NCBI RefSeq assembly: GCF_900107035.1
Contig: NZ_FNOJ01000009.1
Location: forward strand, 1-64,000
From: Alicyclobacillus hesperidum
GTDB lineage: Bacteria; Bacillota; Bacilli; Alicyclobacillales; Alicyclobacillaceae
DNA length: 64,000 nt
Reading direction: 5' to 3'
Numbering within the stretch: the stretch's first letter is position 1; each line of letters begins with the position of its first letter. The translations under genes and the position numbers were made by a program. The notes below the pieces were generated by a model. The model ran no database searches and was not told the DNA's origin. It saw nothing but the letters and a program-made list of their open reading frames with translations. Of the stretch, positions 55,738 through 63,119 are shown piece after piece.

Positions 55738-56679
55738 CTAGCCAATTCTACCCGCGCGCAACCATTCGATCAACTGTTCCATATCTGGAGGCAGTGCACT
55801 TGCAAACGACATCCACTGCCCGGTCGCCGGATGCACAAAACCAAGCGTCTCGGCATGCAGCGCCTGCCCGTCAATCGGCAGCGTATGCCGTCTGCCATAG
55901 ACCTTGTCGCCAGCGAGTGGATGGCCAATTTCCGCAAAGTGGACGCGAATTTGATGCGTTCGTCCCGTTTCCAATTGACACATGACAACCGCATAGCGGT
56001 CGAATTGTTCGATGACCTGGAAATGGGTGACGGCACGCTTGCCTTCGAGGCGGGCAGCCATGCGTTGCCGGTCGTTCGGATCGCGAGCGATAGGCATATC
56101 AATCGTGCCCGACCGATGTTCCATTTTTCCGTGAACGATAGCTCGGTAATGCCGAATCACCGTGTGTTCCCGCAACTGCTCAGTCAAGCCATAATAGGCG
56201 CGCTCTGTCTTCGCAAACATCACGAGGCCGCTCGTGTCTTTGTCGATCCGGTGTACGACACCAGGGCGCATCTCACCCCCGAGTGGCGATAACCGAACAC
56301 CGCGGGCCGCAAGCCCATTGACCAAGGTGCCTCGTTCGTTTCCGGCTCCGGGATGCACGACGACACCTCGTGGCTTGTCCACGACAACCAGGTCGTCGTC
56401 CTCATACACGATATGCATGGCAACATCATCCGGGACGATAACAAACGGTTCCTCGGCTGGTACCTCAATTTCGTACACGTCGCCAGGCTCCAATGGATCC
56501 GAAGCCTTGACTTTGCCGGGGCGCCGTCGTGTGACACTTCCGCTTTTCAGCCATTGCTGGACAACCGTCCGCGAGATATCAACCTCATCCTCTTGTAGGC
56601 GCTCGGTCAGCCACTTGTCAAGGCGTTCTCCTGCTTCGGATGGCGCAACCTCATAGATAACCCGCACCGCGGATCTCAC
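55738..56679 (-). CDS. rluD: RluD-family 23S rRNA pseudouridine synthase
   Basis: A 313-residue pseudouridine synthase (YlyB-like) with an N-terminal S4 RNA-binding domain (GERLDKWLTERL onward) and the catalytic HRIDKDTSGLVMFAK motif carrying the essential Asp. It starts with GTG at 56679 overlapping the lspA stop. The lspA-rluD-pyrR order is conserved in Bacilli. The exact uridine positions cannot be told. Confidence 0.95.
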   Translation of the reverse strand: MRSAVRVIYEVAPSEAGERLDKWLTERLQEDEVDISRTVVQQWLKSGSVTRRRPGKVKASDPLEPGDVYEIEVPAEEPFVIVPDDVAMHIVYEDDDLVVVDKPRGVVVHPGAGNERGTLVNGLAARGVRLSPLGGEMRPGVVHRIDKDTSGLVMFAKTERAYYGLTEQLREHTVIRHYRAIVHGKMEHRSGTIDMPIARDPNDRQRMAARLEGKRAVTHFQVIEQFDRYAVVMCQLETGRTHQIRVHFAEIGHPLAGDKVYGRRHTLPIDGQALHAETLGFVHPATGQWMSFASALPPDMEQLIEWLRAGRIG

Positions 56680-57173
56680 TTGGGATCCCCCTTCCCGTCG
56701 TCGGATCGCTCCGTGCCTGACCGAAACGAACTGATGAGGAGAAACAATACGCCAAAATCGATTGACGCGTCCGCCAAATTAAATACTGGAAAATGAATCG
56801 TATAAAAGTACACGTAGTCGGTTACGGTGTGCGTTGGCGAAATGATGCGATCCACCATGTTGCCAAGCGCCCCCCCCAGCAACAATCCCAGTCCCACCTG
56901 TGCAAGGCGATCCAAATGCCAGCGCTGGTGAACGAATATAACGGCCACCACGACGATCGCGGCAATGAGAACAAACAGCCACGTTTGATTGGGAAACAAG
57001 CTGAATGCGGCACCGGGGTTTTGCAGATGCGTCAATTCGACGACGCCAGGGATGACCAGAACAGCGTCACCGATAGGCAAGGTTCGACGCACGATCCACT
57101 TGAGAAATTGATCAAATCCAACGGTCAGTGCGGCAACGACGTATAACAAATATTGAATCCGCTTCACGGTCAT
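56676..57173 (-). CDS. lspA: Lipoprotein signal peptidase
   Basis: Signal peptidase II, cleaving before the lipidated Cys of prolipoproteins. Four membrane helices are visible and the catalytic aspartates lie in GNMVDRI and NLADASID. The ATG at 57173 (165 residues) has GAGGAG very close; a GTG at 57167 has better spacing and is an alternative. The frame upstream to 57242 is not supported. In Bacillus subtilis ileS and ylyA precede it; here only a traR-like gene, DUF5665 and divIVA lie upstream. Confidence 0.95.
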   Translation of the reverse strand: MTVKRIQYLLYVVAALTVGFDQFLKWIVRRTLPIGDAVLVIPGVVELTHLQNPGAAFSLFPNQTWLFVLIAAIVVVAVIFVHQRWHLDRLAQVGLGLLLGGALGNMVDRIISPTHTVTDYVYFYTIHFPVFNLADASIDFGVLFLLISSFRSGTERSDDGKGDPK

Positions 57174-57217
57174 GTCTCCTCGTTGGCATTCTGCCTGCAC
57201 CCACTCACGTTGTGCTT

Positions 57218-57225
57218 CATACCGT
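57218..57225 (+). promoter_or_regulatory. Possible sporulation-type -10 before comA
   Basis: CATACCGT (57218-57225) resembles the sigma-E -10 CATACAnT and loosely the sigma-K -10 CATAnnnTA. It would put the transcript start about 25 bases before the comA start, a sensible leader length. No convincing -35 is seen. Confidence 0.25.
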
Positions 57226-57257
57226 GAAGGGACAGTGTGCAAAGGAGTGTGGATACC

Positions 57258-58094
57258 GTGATTGTATCAGACGGCGGCGCCTTCTCACAAATGATCAGCG
57301 CTCCGCTCGGACTTCGCGCGGAGAAGCCGAGATCGACCGGACTGACCATGGTGATCGATAAAGGGCTCGGCTTTTCCACGCTAACAGATATTCTTGAAGT
57401 CGGCGCGGCGTACGTCGACTTATTTAAATTCGGGTTTGGTACAAGTCCTCTTTATCCAGAGCCCATTTTGCGCCGCAAGTTGGGCTTACTCAGTGAAGTG
57501 GAGGTTCTTGCCTGCCCTGGCGGCACATTGGGTGAAATTGCGTGGTTGCAGGGCTCATATACAGACTATCTGCAACGATGTCAAAGTATCGGCTTCACTG
57601 CCATGGAAGTGTCCGATGGAACCATTGAACTACCAGCAAGTGATCGGCAAAAGGCCATCGCGCAAGCCAAAGATATCTTCCCGGTCGTCGTCTCCGAAAT
57701 CGGGAAAAAGCTTTCGCACAGCATGGACATCGTCAACTGCGCGCGAAGCGTCATCGCGGATTTAAATGCCGGATCGGACTATGTCATCATAGAAGGTCGC
57801 GAATCAGGTGAAGGTGTCGGCGTTTACGATGCGAATGGCAAAGTGCTCGACAACCTTGTGCAGACTTTCATCGACGAACTGCCAGCCTGGGCGAGGAAGA
57901 AAGTCATCTGGGAGGCTCCGAAAAAACAGCAGCAAGTCGAATTTATTCGCCGCTTTGGATCCGACGTCAATCTTGGCAACATTCCGGCAGGCGACCTTCT
58001 TGCGCTCGAATGCCTTCGCCTCGGACTTCGCGCCGACACGTTGGTGCTCGCTATGCAAGCGTCCCATCCTCATCGTAATCCGACAGCTCAATAG
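57258..58094 (+). CDS. comA: Phosphosulfolactate synthase (ComA family)
   Basis: Adds sulfite to phosphoenolpyruvate to form phosphosulfolactate. In methanogens this begins coenzyme M synthesis; Bacillus subtilis has a homologue (YitD) linked to sulfolactate in spores. The 278-residue TIM barrel shows GLTMVIDKGLGF, DLFKFGFGTSPLYPE, ACPGGTLGEIA, VSDGTIELP and EGRESGEGVG. The start is the GTG at 57258 with AAAGGAG 10 bases before. It is a plus-strand gene among minus-strand ones and overlaps traR tail-to-tail by 44 bases. A spore role is inferred. Confidence 0.88.
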   Translation: MIVSDGGAFSQMISAPLGLRAEKPRSTGLTMVIDKGLGFSTLTDILEVGAAYVDLFKFGFGTSPLYPEPILRRKLGLLSEVEVLACPGGTLGEIAWLQGSYTDYLQRCQSIGFTAMEVSDGTIELPASDRQKAIAQAKDIFPVVVSEIGKKLSHSMDIVNCARSVIADLNAGSDYVIIEGRESGEGVGVYDANGKVLDNLVQTFIDELPAWARKKVIWEAPKKQQQVEFIRRFGSDVNLGNIPAGDLLALECLRLGLRADTLVLAMQASHPHRNPTAQ

Positions 58095-58704
58095 CTGACG
58101 ATGGCAATGTCCGGATGTAATATTCCTGGGAAATGTGATCAATCGGGTCGACAAACCCCGTGTTATCGTCAAGATCTGGCTGTTCATACGTCTCTTCGCC
58201 AAACGCCGGTTCTTGGAAACGCGCCACGGCCTGGTAGGCATCTTCTCCGTCGAACCCGGTTTGGTCGTGATCGTCCAGCCAAACCGCACCAAAGCCAGGC
58301 CAAAGCACGTCCTCCTCGACCGGTCGATGGCGATGTTTTTTGCGCCGCTCCGCGTCTTCTTGGCATTCAATACAATAACGCGCGGTCGGCATGGCCTCCA
58401 TCCGTTCTGCGCTGATTTCACGCCCACATTCGGCGCAAAGACCGTACGTCCCGGCATCGATGCGCTTGAGTGCCTCGTCAAGGTCTTCGAGATACGCTTC
58501 CTCGCGGACTTCATCGCCAACGGCCATGCCCCGGAGGAAGAGTTCACTCGCGACATCTGCGGGGTGATTGTCATACATCGATAGTTCGGAGATTTCATCG
58601 CGCATGCTGTCACCGAGATCCGCAGACTCATTGCGCACGCTGAGCCGAGCTTCGACTTCGCGCTTCTGATTCTCTAAACGCTTGCGCATATGCTCCCACT
58701 TCAT
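58051..58704 (-). CDS. TraR/DksA C4-type zinc finger protein
   Basis: A 217-residue YteA/YlyA-like TraR/DksA protein. The N-terminal half is a coiled coil (WEHMRKRLENQKREVEARL onward) and the zinc finger is C-x2-C-x17-C-x2-C (CAECGREI ... YCIECQ). The C-terminal 90 residues are acidic and of low similarity. DksA-type proteins bind RNA polymerase; the role in Bacilli is not settled. The ATG at 58704 has AGGAGGAG upstream; the frame to 59052 is spurious. It overlaps the 3' end of comA by 44 bases in the opposite direction. Confidence 0.9.
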   Translation of the reverse strand: MKWEHMRKRLENQKREVEARLSVRNESADLGDSMRDEISELSMYDNHPADVASELFLRGMAVGDEVREEAYLEDLDEALKRIDAGTYGLCAECGREISAERMEAMPTARYCIECQEDAERRKKHRHRPVEEDVLWPGFGAVWLDDHDQTGFDGEDAYQAVARFQEPAFGEETYEQPDLDDNTGFVDPIDHISQEYYIRTLPSSAIELSDYDEDGTLA

Positions 58705-58721
58705 AGCGACTCCTCCTGCCC

Positions 58722-59045
58722 TCAATACGTATACTGTCTGGTGTGTAACTGGGCCTGCACGATAGCGACCAAATCGGCGATAAACTTGCCGATGACCGGT
58801 ATGTTGAGCACTTCGAGCTGCTGTAGCAACATCACGATCGTTCCTGCGATGATGGTGAAGCCAAGGCCGATGCCCAAGCCGCGAAAGATGCCGCCAATCA
58901 AGTTTAACAAGGCGAGGCGCCAAGGCGTCTGGATCAAGTCGACATAGGCCGCAAAATTGGCCCCTTCCAGATACTCGGCCAGCCGCAGCAATCCCCTGTC
59001 GGAAAGGCGACGAAGCCTCTGCTTTCGTAATCGGAACGCACTCAT
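58722..59045 (-). CDS. DUF5665 family membrane protein
   Basis: A 107-residue protein of unknown function with a basic N-terminus (FRLRKQRLRRLSDRG), the conserved EYLEGANFAAYVDLIQTPWRLAL region and one or two hydrophobic helices (IFRGLGIGLGFTIIAGTIVMLL). It probably sits in the membrane. The ATG at 59045 follows GGAGGGTG. It precedes the TraR-like gene by 17 bases, so both are likely co-transcribed. Confidence 0.8.
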   Translation of the reverse strand: MSAFRLRKQRLRRLSDRGLLRLAEYLEGANFAAYVDLIQTPWRLALLNLIGGIFRGLGIGLGFTIIAGTIVMLLQQLEVLNIPVIGKFIADLVAIVQAQLHTRQYTY

Positions 59046-59152
59046 GCCACACCCTCCGAACGCTCTCGCCGGGTTTACAACAGCGTCGACGTTAGTGTGT
59101 CCGATCCGCCCGTGCGACATGACCGGCACGATCACGCTACAATTGTTCATGA

Positions 59153-59189
59153 GTCTGTCACTGGTCTGTCACCGTCAGACGTGTATGAT
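59153..59189 (+). promoter_or_regulatory. Direct repeat resembling a Pho box, with -10
   Basis: GTCTGTCAC occurs twice (59153-59161, 59164-59172), exactly one helix turn (11 bp) apart, followed 11 bases later by TATGAT (59184-59189). The repeat CTGTCAC-TGGT-CTGTCAC matches the layout of PhoB-type Pho boxes, which replace the -35 element. It lies upstream of the small membrane protein gene. The identity of the regulator is inferred. Confidence 0.45.
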
Positions 59190-59228
59190 GGAAATCGGCA
59201 AGCTTGTTTATGACTGGAGCGGTTTACG

Positions 59229-59420
59229 ATGCGCGGAACGTGGATGTTAGCTGTGGGGTGGATCGTTGTCTGGATTGGTATAACACTTCTGGCAGGCTGC
59301 GTTCTCGCGCGCATTTGGCTGAACATCGACCTGCCATACGCGATTTATGTGATCTTCAATGTCTGTCTTGTCGCAGCCGGTCTCCTTTTAAGGTGGCTGG
59401 CTAAGCGAATGGATCAATAA
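59229..59420 (+). CDS. Small two-helix membrane protein
   Basis: I do not recognise this 63-residue protein. It has two hydrophobic helices (about 6-30 and 37-58) separated by WLNIDLPY and ends with the positively charged RWLAKRMDQ. LAGC at 21-24 resembles a lipobox but is followed by more hydrophobic residues, so lipidation is doubtful. The ATG has GGAGCGG 7 bases upstream and a -10 TATGAT behind a direct repeat, supporting expression. It is an isolated plus-strand gene between divIVA and the DUF5665 gene. Confidence 0.65.
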   Translation: MRGTWMLAVGWIVVWIGITLLAGCVLARIWLNIDLPYAIYVIFNVCLVAAGLLLRWLAKRMDQ

Positions 59421-59456
59421 AAAATAAAAGGCCGATCCTGTCGTTCAGGAACGGCC
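59418..59456 (-). terminator. Terminator of divIVA
   Basis: On the minus strand arms GGCCGTTCCTG and CAGGATCGGCC (59446-59456, 59430-59440; 10 of 11 pairs) with a 5-base loop are followed by TTTTATTTTTTATT. The T-run overlaps the stop codon of the small plus-strand gene. Confidence 0.9.
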
Positions 59457-59474
59457 AAGAGCGAGCGTTGCACA

Positions 59475-59978
59475 TTAAAATCCGGACTCGGCGGCCGCGA
59501 CTTCACGGCGGGCCAGGTCTTTCTCAAACGACTCCCAATCCCCGGAATCCATCATCTCGAGTTGAGACTGAATCAACGAGCGGAAGCGGGCGCGGAACAC
59601 CGCTGCCTGTTTCTGCATTTCTTCGACCTCAAGCGCAACTTTGCGCGCCTTATTCAAGGCTTCACTGACGATCCGATCCGCGTTTTTTTCCGCCTCACGA
59701 ATGATCAACTGAGCCTCTTTTTTCGCGTTGTTCTTCAACTCTTCGGCGGTTTCCTGTGCCACCAAGATGGACTTGCTCAAGCTCTCTTCCAAACTGTTAT
59801 AATGGGCCAATCGCTCGTTTACACGCGCAATTTCCTCTTCGAGTTGCTTGTTCTGTCGAATCAGACCCTCATAATCCTGAATGATGCGTTCGAGAAAATC
59901 ATCGACCTCGTCTTCGTTATAACCACGCAACGAACGACGAAATTCTTTATTATGAATGTCAATCGGGGACAGGGGCAT
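59475..59978 (-). CDS. divIVA: Cell-pole protein DivIVA
   Basis: DivIVA binds negatively curved membranes at poles and septa and positions division and sporulation partners. The 167-residue protein has the membrane-binding N-terminal domain (MPLSPIDIHNKEFRRSLRGYNEDEVDDFLE), followed by a long coiled coil to about residue 140. The ATG follows AAGGAGG. It ends the ylm cluster and has a strong terminator. Confidence 0.96.
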   Translation of the reverse strand: MPLSPIDIHNKEFRRSLRGYNEDEVDDFLERIIQDYEGLIRQNKQLEEEIARVNERLAHYNSLEESLSKSILVAQETAEELKNNAKKEAQLIIREAEKNADRIVSEALNKARKVALEVEEMQKQAAVFRARFRSLIQSQLEMMDSGDWESFEKDLARREVAAAESGF

Positions 59979-60099
59979 TGCGTATCCTCCTTAGTTCGAC
60001 AGCCAGCATACTCTAAGCTTCGAAAATTCGTATCAAGACACTTTGTTCTTGTCTATTCGACAGCAATCTTCGATTTCCTTCCCTAATGCACCCGGAAAA

Positions 60100-60870
60100 T
60101 CATGTATCTGATCGCAGAATACCGATACGCATTCGAATTCTGCCCGATCTCGATGTACCGACCGCCTCAACGACGCGAATCCGTCCAAAGCCCCGCACCG
60201 ACAAGATGTCTCCCGGTCTAACCTCATCCCGTGCGACAGCTTCGACAAAGTTGAGTGACACATAGCCACGGGCCACATGCTCTTGTGCATTGGCACGCGA
60301 AAGATGGCACGCCTGCGCCACAATCGCGTCGATGCGGGGTGACATGACAAAGATGTCTTGCTCTTCATAGGCCGGTGGTGGCAACTGCGGTGGATCTTCA
60401 AGGAGTACCACCTCCACGACCCCGCGACCAACACGATGCAACTCCCTCGCCAAAAACGAACCCATGGCAGAAGTTGCAAAGACATACGCACGCTTCTGAT
60501 CAAATACCGCGATATCCCCGACCGTTTTACGTTGTATGCCGAGCCCCAAGACAGACCCCAGTACATCTCGATGTCGGATGGGCTGCTCCAGCGCCGTGAT
60601 CGCTAAGCACTTGATATCATAGTCGCTCGCCTCTGGGTGCCAGTCCTCTGGCATGAGCAACATCCGAACGCGCTCCGCGTCGGTATAGCCACCGAAGTCA
60701 GAAGTGACCAGGCCAGAGTGGCGCGCCGCACTCTCGGCAATCCATCGCTCACGAGGCGTTAAAAAGTCCGTCAAGTACCACGTTCCCCGTGCATGGACAT
60801 GTGCGGCCCAGTCTTCGACTTGTTTTAGAAATGGCCTCTCCTCTTCTCGCAACCACGCTCCACTGCTCAT
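60100..60870 (-). CDS. ylmH: S4-domain RNA-binding protein YlmH
   Basis: A 256-residue YlmH protein; homologues bind stalled 50S-peptidyl-tRNA and take part in ribosome quality control, the same pathway as RqcH. The C-terminal S4 domain (IDAIVAQACHLSRANAQEHVARGYVSLN) is clear; the N-terminal region has TDFLTPRERWIAESAA. The ATG at 60870 follows the yggT stop; the frame upstream to 60975 lies inside yggT. The ribosome binding site is weak. Confidence 0.92.
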   Translation of the reverse strand: MSSGAWLREEERPFLKQVEDWAAHVHARGTWYLTDFLTPRERWIAESAARHSGLVTSDFGGYTDAERVRMLLMPEDWHPEASDYDIKCLAITALEQPIRHRDVLGSVLGLGIQRKTVGDIAVFDQKRAYVFATSAMGSFLARELHRVGRGVVEVVLLEDPPQLPPPAYEEQDIFVMSPRIDAIVAQACHLSRANAQEHVARGYVSLNFVEAVARDEVRPGDILSVRGFGRIRVVEAVGTSRSGRIRMRIGILRSDT

Positions 60871-60893
60871 GGCTTCTGTCGTTCCGCCTCTCG

Positions 60894-61178
60894 TCAGTAT
60901 TTCCCAAGCAATTGAGCCAGGGTGGTGTCTACACCCGCTTCGATCACGAGGTACACCACCACCCCAATCATCCACGAGATATCCAACGACATACGCCCTA
61001 TGGAAAGCGGCCGAATATTGCGCCGAAATATCCGTAAATACGGGGTTGACAATTCAATGAACCAACGTGCAACACGATACTGGCGAACGTCGGGAACCAT
61101 TTCAACGACCGCACCAGCCAATAGCACAAACCAATATATTGAAAACATCCATTCGACCAACCGAGCCAGTACGTCCAA
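60894..61178 (-). CDS. yggT: YggT family membrane protein
   Basis: A small integral membrane protein of the YggT/YlmG family (94 residues) with two hydrophobic helices (MFSIYWFVLLAGAVVEM and SWMIGVVVYLVI) flanking the conserved WFIELSTPYLRIFRRNIRP. Function is not clear, but homologues are linked to cell division and membrane organisation. I choose the TTG at 61178 with GGGAGG at the right distance; the GTG at 61193 is too close to any ribosome binding site. sepF, usually just upstream, is absent. Confidence 0.88.
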   Translation of the reverse strand: MDVLARLVEWMFSIYWFVLLAGAVVEMVPDVRQYRVARWFIELSTPYLRIFRRNIRPLSIGRMSLDISWMIGVVVYLVIEAGVDTTLAQLLGKY

Positions 61179-61195
61179 GCGAATGCCTCCCACCT

Positions 61196-61885
61196 TTACG
61201 GATTGACCAAACGACGGCCAATGCGGATCATTGTCGCACCTTCTTCAATCGCGACTGGGAAATCCTGCGACATCCCCATCGAAAGTTGGTCAAAGGTCGC
61301 CAGAGACAGACGGCTTTGCAAGTCATCGCGCAGTTCGCGCAATGTACGAAAGACGGGACGTACTTGTTCCGGATCGTCAACCTGTGGAGCCATCGTCATC
61401 AAACCACGCAGTACGAGGTTGGGCATCCCAATCATCGCCGTTGCGGCCGCCAGACACGCTTCGGGTGGAAAACCATGCTTCTGTGATTCCTGTGCAACGT
61501 TGACCTGAATGAGCACGTTAAGTGTTCTGTCTAGACGCTGTGCTGCCTCTGCAAGGGCGAGCGCAAGTTCAAGCCTGTCCACGGAATGCACCCAGTCAAA
61601 GCGCGGCGTAACATACTTGACTTTGTTAGTTTGCAGCGTACCGATGAAATGCCAAGTCAGCTGTGTTGCGGCTGGATGCATCAGCTTCTCGCGTGCTGCC
61701 TGCCACCGATTTTCCGCCGCATCCTTGATGCCATTCGCAGAAAGAGCCGGTAAAATATCAGGCGGTGCTGTCTTTGTCACGGCGATCACGCGCACGTCCG
61801 CCGGATCGCGGCCGACTTTCGCACAGGCCGCTTCGACGTGCAGACGAATCGCCGACACATTCTCATGTACGTATGCAAAATCCAT
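61196..61885 (-). CDS. yggS: YggS family PLP homeostasis protein
   Basis: A 229-residue PLP-binding protein (YlmE/PLPBP) that maintains pyridoxal phosphate balance. The cofactor Lys lies in VIAVTKTAPP, with ENRWQ, LTWHFIGTLQTNK and LSMGMSQDFPVAI as further signatures. The ATG follows AGGGGG. It lies between pgeF and yggT; in Bacillus subtilis sepF comes next. Confidence 0.95.
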   Translation of the reverse strand: MDFAYVHENVSAIRLHVEAACAKVGRDPADVRVIAVTKTAPPDILPALSANGIKDAAENRWQAAREKLMHPAATQLTWHFIGTLQTNKVKYVTPRFDWVHSVDRLELALALAEAAQRLDRTLNVLIQVNVAQESQKHGFPPEACLAAATAMIGMPNLVLRGLMTMAPQVDDPEQVRPVFRTLRELRDDLQSRLSLATFDQLSMGMSQDFPVAIEEGATMIRIGRRLVNP

Positions 61886-61902
61886 ATGTGCCCCCTACTG
61901 AA

Positions 61903-62721
61903 TCAACGTTGCGGATCCGTCAGTGCGATGATGGCCATCTGCCGGCCAGCCTGACCTTGCTCGCGCCTGTGCGAAAACAGGTGTTGGTTCCGGCAGGCAG
62001 TACATAGTCCACAATCGTCGACATGTTCTGGTCGCAACCCAGCGTGAATCAAGTCGATGCGAACTGCATCGGGTAGACTAAACCAATATTTTTCGTCTCG
62101 TCCAAACCGAGTAAGAAGCGCGCGCTCCATGTGTGTACCCCGCACTTCGCGCGCTACCGTTTCGTCAACTTCATAACAACAACGACGTATACAAGGCCCG
62201 ATTGCCGCTCGAATATCGCCTACGTGGCTGCCATATTCGTTGACCATACGTGCTACGACTGCCCTCGAAATGCCTTTGACCGTGCCACGCCACCCGGAAT
62301 GTGCGGCTGCCACCACGCGTTGTACGGGATCGTAAAACAACACGGGAGCGCAATCAGCAACCAAAATTCCAAGTACAACACCGACATCTCTCGTTACCTG
62401 TGCGTCTCCCTCAGGACGCACAGCCGCATGGTCTGCTACGCGTGTGGCCATGGATCTTGTGACATCGATCACGTCCGTACCATGAACCTGGCGTACAAAC
62501 GAAGCGCAATCGCTAGGCAACTGCAAGCGCTCAAGAAACCACGACCGATTGGCCGCCGCGTCGTTGGGGTCAATCCGCCCCACATACGACACATCCCGTT
62601 CAACAGCCGGCCAAGCATCATCGTGGCGAAACAAAAACATGGCGCATACACCGGCCTCAGCCCAGCCCGGGCGTACGCCAATGCCGCCATGATTCCCAAC
62701 GATGTTCGTCAGCACGTGCAT
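61903..62721 (-). CDS. pgeF: Purine nucleoside phosphorylase / peptidoglycan editing factor PgeF
   Basis: A YfiH/YlmD multicopper-fold protein of 272 residues. Homologues act as adenosine/inosine phosphorylase and in removing mis-incorporated L-Ser from peptidoglycan precursors. Metal-binding residues appear in VRQVHGTDV, VADCAPVLFYD and AAHSGWRGT. The ATG at 62721 has GAGGGTGGGG immediately upstream; the GTG-like start at 62742 is less likely. It is co-transcribed with ylmC and yggS. Confidence 0.92.
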   Translation of the reverse strand: MHVLTNIVGNHGGIGVRPGWAEAGVCAMFLFRHDDAWPAVERDVSYVGRIDPNDAAANRSWFLERLQLPSDCASFVRQVHGTDVIDVTRSMATRVADHAAVRPEGDAQVTRDVGVVLGILVADCAPVLFYDPVQRVVAAAHSGWRGTVKGISRAVVARMVNEYGSHVGDIRAAIGPCIRRCCYEVDETVAREVRGTHMERALLTRFGRDEKYWFSLPDAVRIDLIHAGLRPEHVDDCGLCTACRNQHLFSHRREQGQAGRQMAIIALTDPQR

Positions 62722-62767
62722 CACCCCACCCTCATCATACATGACGCGGAGGCTGACTGACTATCCA

Positions 62768-63064
62768 TCAGTAGCCTCCTGTGCCACGCTTTCCAGATTG
62801 AGGAGGGAGATAATAACCAGTTTCATGAGGTGGACGCAAATCGACGAGAATGACGTCCGTGCCAATTTTGACAATCTGATTCCACGGTATCACATAATCT
62901 TGCGTGCTGCCAACCATGCCGAAAAAGCGGCCTTGACCTGGTATCACGATGGAGCGAATCAATCCACTATCGAGATCAATCTCCATGTCCCCAATGGTTC
63001 CGAGCCGCTTTCCGTCTTCGACATTGACGACATCCTTCGCTTGCAATTCGGAAATTCGCATCAC
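62768..63064 (-). CDS. ylmC: PRC-barrel protein YlmC/YmxH
   Basis: A 98-residue YlmC/YmxH sporulation-associated PRC-barrel protein (RISELQAKDVVNVEDGKRLGTIGD, then IPWNQIVKIG). It is found downstream of sigG in many Bacilli. The function is unknown. The start may be the GTG at 63064 or the ATG directly after. A strong hairpin lies just before its GGAGGCGG ribosome binding site. Confidence 0.92.
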   Translation of the reverse strand: MMRISELQAKDVVNVEDGKRLGTIGDMEIDLDSGLIRSIVIPGQGRFFGMVGSTQDYVIPWNQIVKIGTDVILVDLRPPHETGYYLPPQSGKRGTGGY

Positions 63065-63078
63065 CGTAGAGCCGCCTC

Positions 63079-63111
63079 CATTCGGTCACATGTTCATCAT
63101 ATGACCGAATG
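63079..63111 (-). promoter_or_regulatory. 14-bp hairpin between sigG and ylmC
   Basis: CATTCGGTCATATG and CATGTGACCGAATG (minus strand; 63098-63111 with 63079-63092) pair over 14 bp including one G-U, with a 5-base loop. It begins 8 bases after the sigG stop and is followed at once by the ylmC ribosome binding site. There is no U-tract. It may stabilise sigG mRNA or limit ylmC translation. Confidence 0.6.
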
Positions 63112-63119
63112 TGTCCCGT

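Noticed and set aside
59229-59420. Lipoprotein call from the LAGC motif
   Set aside because: The residue after Cys and the following stretch are hydrophobic and the N-region has one charge, unlike secreted lipoproteins.
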